DNA of 7,185 bases from Candidatus Methanomethylophilaceae archaeon (lineage in GTDB: Archaea; Thermoplasmatota; Thermoplasmata; Methanomassiliicoccales; Methanomethylophilaceae): NCBI GenBank assembly GCA_023230065.1, contig JALNYB010000063.1, positions 1 through 7,185 of the forward strand, given 5' to 3'. Numbering within the stretch: position 1 is the first letter of the stretch; each line of letters begins with the position of its first letter. A program made the position numbers and the translations under genes. The notes under the pieces are model-generated. The model saw only the letters and a list, made by a program, of their open reading frames with translations. It had not been told where the DNA came from and searched no databases. Below, piece by piece: positions 6,181 to 7,185 of this stretch.

Positions 6181-6912
6181 ATGCCAGGAACATGCACAAT
6201 AATAATTCCGATCTTCAACGAAGAAAAGAACGCAGCTAATATGGCAAAAGCTATCAGAGAAATGTATCCTGACTTTTACGTATCATTCATGGATGACAAC
6301 TCTACTGATAGATCTAAAGAACTTGTCGAAGCCCTTAATGATGCGAAAGTACGTTTCTGTGTAAGAAAACCTGAAGAAAGGGGCTTGGCAGCAAGTTGTT
6401 TTCAGGGCATCTTAGAATCGAAAACAGATTACTTCATGACTATAGACTGTGATTTCCAGCACCCTATAGAAACACTTGGAAGAATGTACACTGAAATGGA
6501 AAAAGGATATGATCTCTGTATCGGCGTAAGAGATAACAGACATATTATGGGTTTTGCACGGACAATGGGATCTTGGGCTTTCAACATAATGGCTGATATC
6601 TATCTTATGTCGCTTGGTAAGCATGGCTCCACCGATGTTATGAGCGGATTATATGCTGGGCGTTGCGATGTATTTCAACCTGTGATCAAAGAACACTTTG
6701 ATGAATTGGAAATGAAAGGCTGGAAGGTTCTTATGGATCTTCTCAAATATGGACCTAGTAATCTAAAGATTGCTTCTATAAACTACATGTTCGAAGAGAG
6801 AGAACATGGAGAATCGCACCTCAATCCCTGTGTGGTTACCACTTCATTCCATCAGATGGGAAGACTCGGAAAGTTCATGGCCAAATTCTGGATTGCATTC
6901 AAAAAATGCTAA
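6181..6912 (+). CDS. GT2 polyprenyl-phosphate mannosyltransferase-like enzyme (DPM1 type)
   Basis: A 243-aa soluble-looking glycosyltransferase of the dolichol-phosphate mannose synthase type, which moves a sugar from a nucleotide donor to polyprenyl phosphate on the inner face of the membrane. The GT-A fold motifs appear in order: IIIPIFNEEKN (7-17), MDDNSTD (37-43) and ERGLAASCFQG (66-76). Then come the metal-binding DCDFQHP (89-95), GVRD (115-118), TDVMSGLYAGR (151-161), KGWKVLMDLL (179-188) and the acceptor-loop EREHGES (206-212). No C-terminal membrane helix is present, so it resembles the short DPM1 form without an anchor or flippase domain. The enzyme could feed the GT-C transferases encoded upstream. 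The sugar might be mannose or, given the heptose-type kinase next door, something else. The gene ends 40 bases from the convergent kinase gene. Confidence 0.85.
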   Translation: MPGTCTIIIPIFNEEKNAANMAKAIREMYPDFYVSFMDDNSTDRSKELVEALNDAKVRFCVRKPEERGLAASCFQGILESKTDYFMTIDCDFQHPIETLGRMYTEMEKGYDLCIGVRDNRHIMGFARTMGSWAFNIMADIYLMSLGKHGSTDVMSGLYAGRCDVFQPVIKEHFDELEMKGWKVLMDLLKYGPSNLKIASINYMFEEREHGESHLNPCVVTTSFHQMGRLGKFMAKFWIAFKKC

Positions 6913-6952
6913 TTCATAACTGATAATCCATTAGAACCGCCTGATAAAGGAA

Positions 6953-7185
6953 TCATTCGTTATTATTTCTCCAGGACGTAACACCTTTTGGATCAAACAT
7001 AAAATCAGTTATGAGTACTCCCTGTTTCTGTAATTCCTGTGCTACCTGCGCCTTTTTATCATATTCGCAGATATAATACATGAAACCGCCGCCTCCGGCT
7101 CCAGACACCTTTCCACCGATAGCTCCATTAGAGATGGCCACATTATAAAATTCATCAATGTGCCTATTTGAAACATTACTTGAAA
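6953..7185 (-). CDS. GHMP sugar kinase, C-terminal part (heptose 7-phosphate kinase-like)
   Basis: Only the C-terminal 76 or so residues are inside the window; the reading frame stays open to the right edge and the start lies beyond 7185. The frame reads SSNVSNRHIDEFYNVA and then NGAIGGKVSGAGGGGFMYY. The glycine-rich GAIGGK and SGAGGGGF box is the C-terminal motif 3 of GHMP kinases. Together with the upstream SNRHIDEFY and the final FDPKG, it closely recalls D-glycero-D-manno-heptose 7-phosphate kinase (HddA) and related sugar kinases. HddA phosphorylates C1 of heptose 7-phosphate on the way to a GDP-activated heptose. A related kinase with another sugar substrate is possible, since the substrate-binding N-terminal part cannot be seen. 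The GTG at 7141 is internal and not the start. The gene is convergent with the DPM1-like gene and probably belongs to a minus-strand operon outside the window. Confidence 0.8.
   Translation of the reverse strand, partial: SSNVSNRHIDEFYNVAISNGAIGGKVSGAGGGGFMYYICEYDKKAQVAQELQKQGVLITDFMFDPKGVTSWRNNNE

Noticed and set aside
6913..6952. Terminator between the convergent DPM1-like and kinase genes
   Set aside because: The 40-base gap shows no stable stem and no T run longer than two on either strand, so no terminator can be assigned.

Overview
The window looks like chromosomal DNA of an archaeon. Upstream elements resemble archaeal TATA boxes, and one gene appears leaderless. Arginine and isoleucine codons lean strongly to AGA/AGG and ATA, even in the GC-richer part. 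The proteins are relatives of archaeal surface-glycan enzymes. None of the seven visible stop codons is TAG. That fits a TAG-avoiding lineage such as the Methanomassiliicoccales, but seven stops prove little and no taxonomic marker gene is present.

Left part (31-1505): a complete ISL3-family insertion sequence, visibly richer in G+C than what follows. It has imperfect 23-bp terminal inverted repeats (17 of 23 positions match) and one 400-aa DDE transposase with its zinc finger and catalytic D-D-E residues intact. A 208-nt non-coding tail lies between the transposase stop and the right end. This tail holds a run of strong hairpins (about 1331-1444) followed by a short T tract, and is the best candidate here for something undescribed: a structured RNA carried by an ISL3 element.

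Middle and right (1525-6912): an AT-rich surface-glycan island. A minus-strand GT87-type polyprenol-phosphate-dependent glycosyltransferase (1525-2853) diverges from a three-gene plus-strand operon. The operon encodes a four-helix membrane protein of unknown function (3022-3678), a membrane-anchored exported protein with a possible glutamine-amidotransferase-like fold (3668-4717), and a second GT-C transferase (4726-6108). A DPM1-like GT2 enzyme (6181-6912) follows behind its own probable promoter. At the right edge, on the minus strand, is the C-terminal end of a GHMP sugar kinase resembling D-glycero-D-manno-heptose 7-phosphate kinase.

A coherent model, by inference: the kinase helps make an activated sugar nucleotide, the GT2 enzyme moves a sugar onto polyprenyl phosphate, and the two GT-C enzymes use such lipid-linked sugars outside the membrane to build a surface glycan or glycoprotein. 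The two unknown proteins may assist or anchor that process. The 168-bp divergent region at 2854-3021 carries probable promoters for both directions and a 15-bp palindrome that may be an operator.
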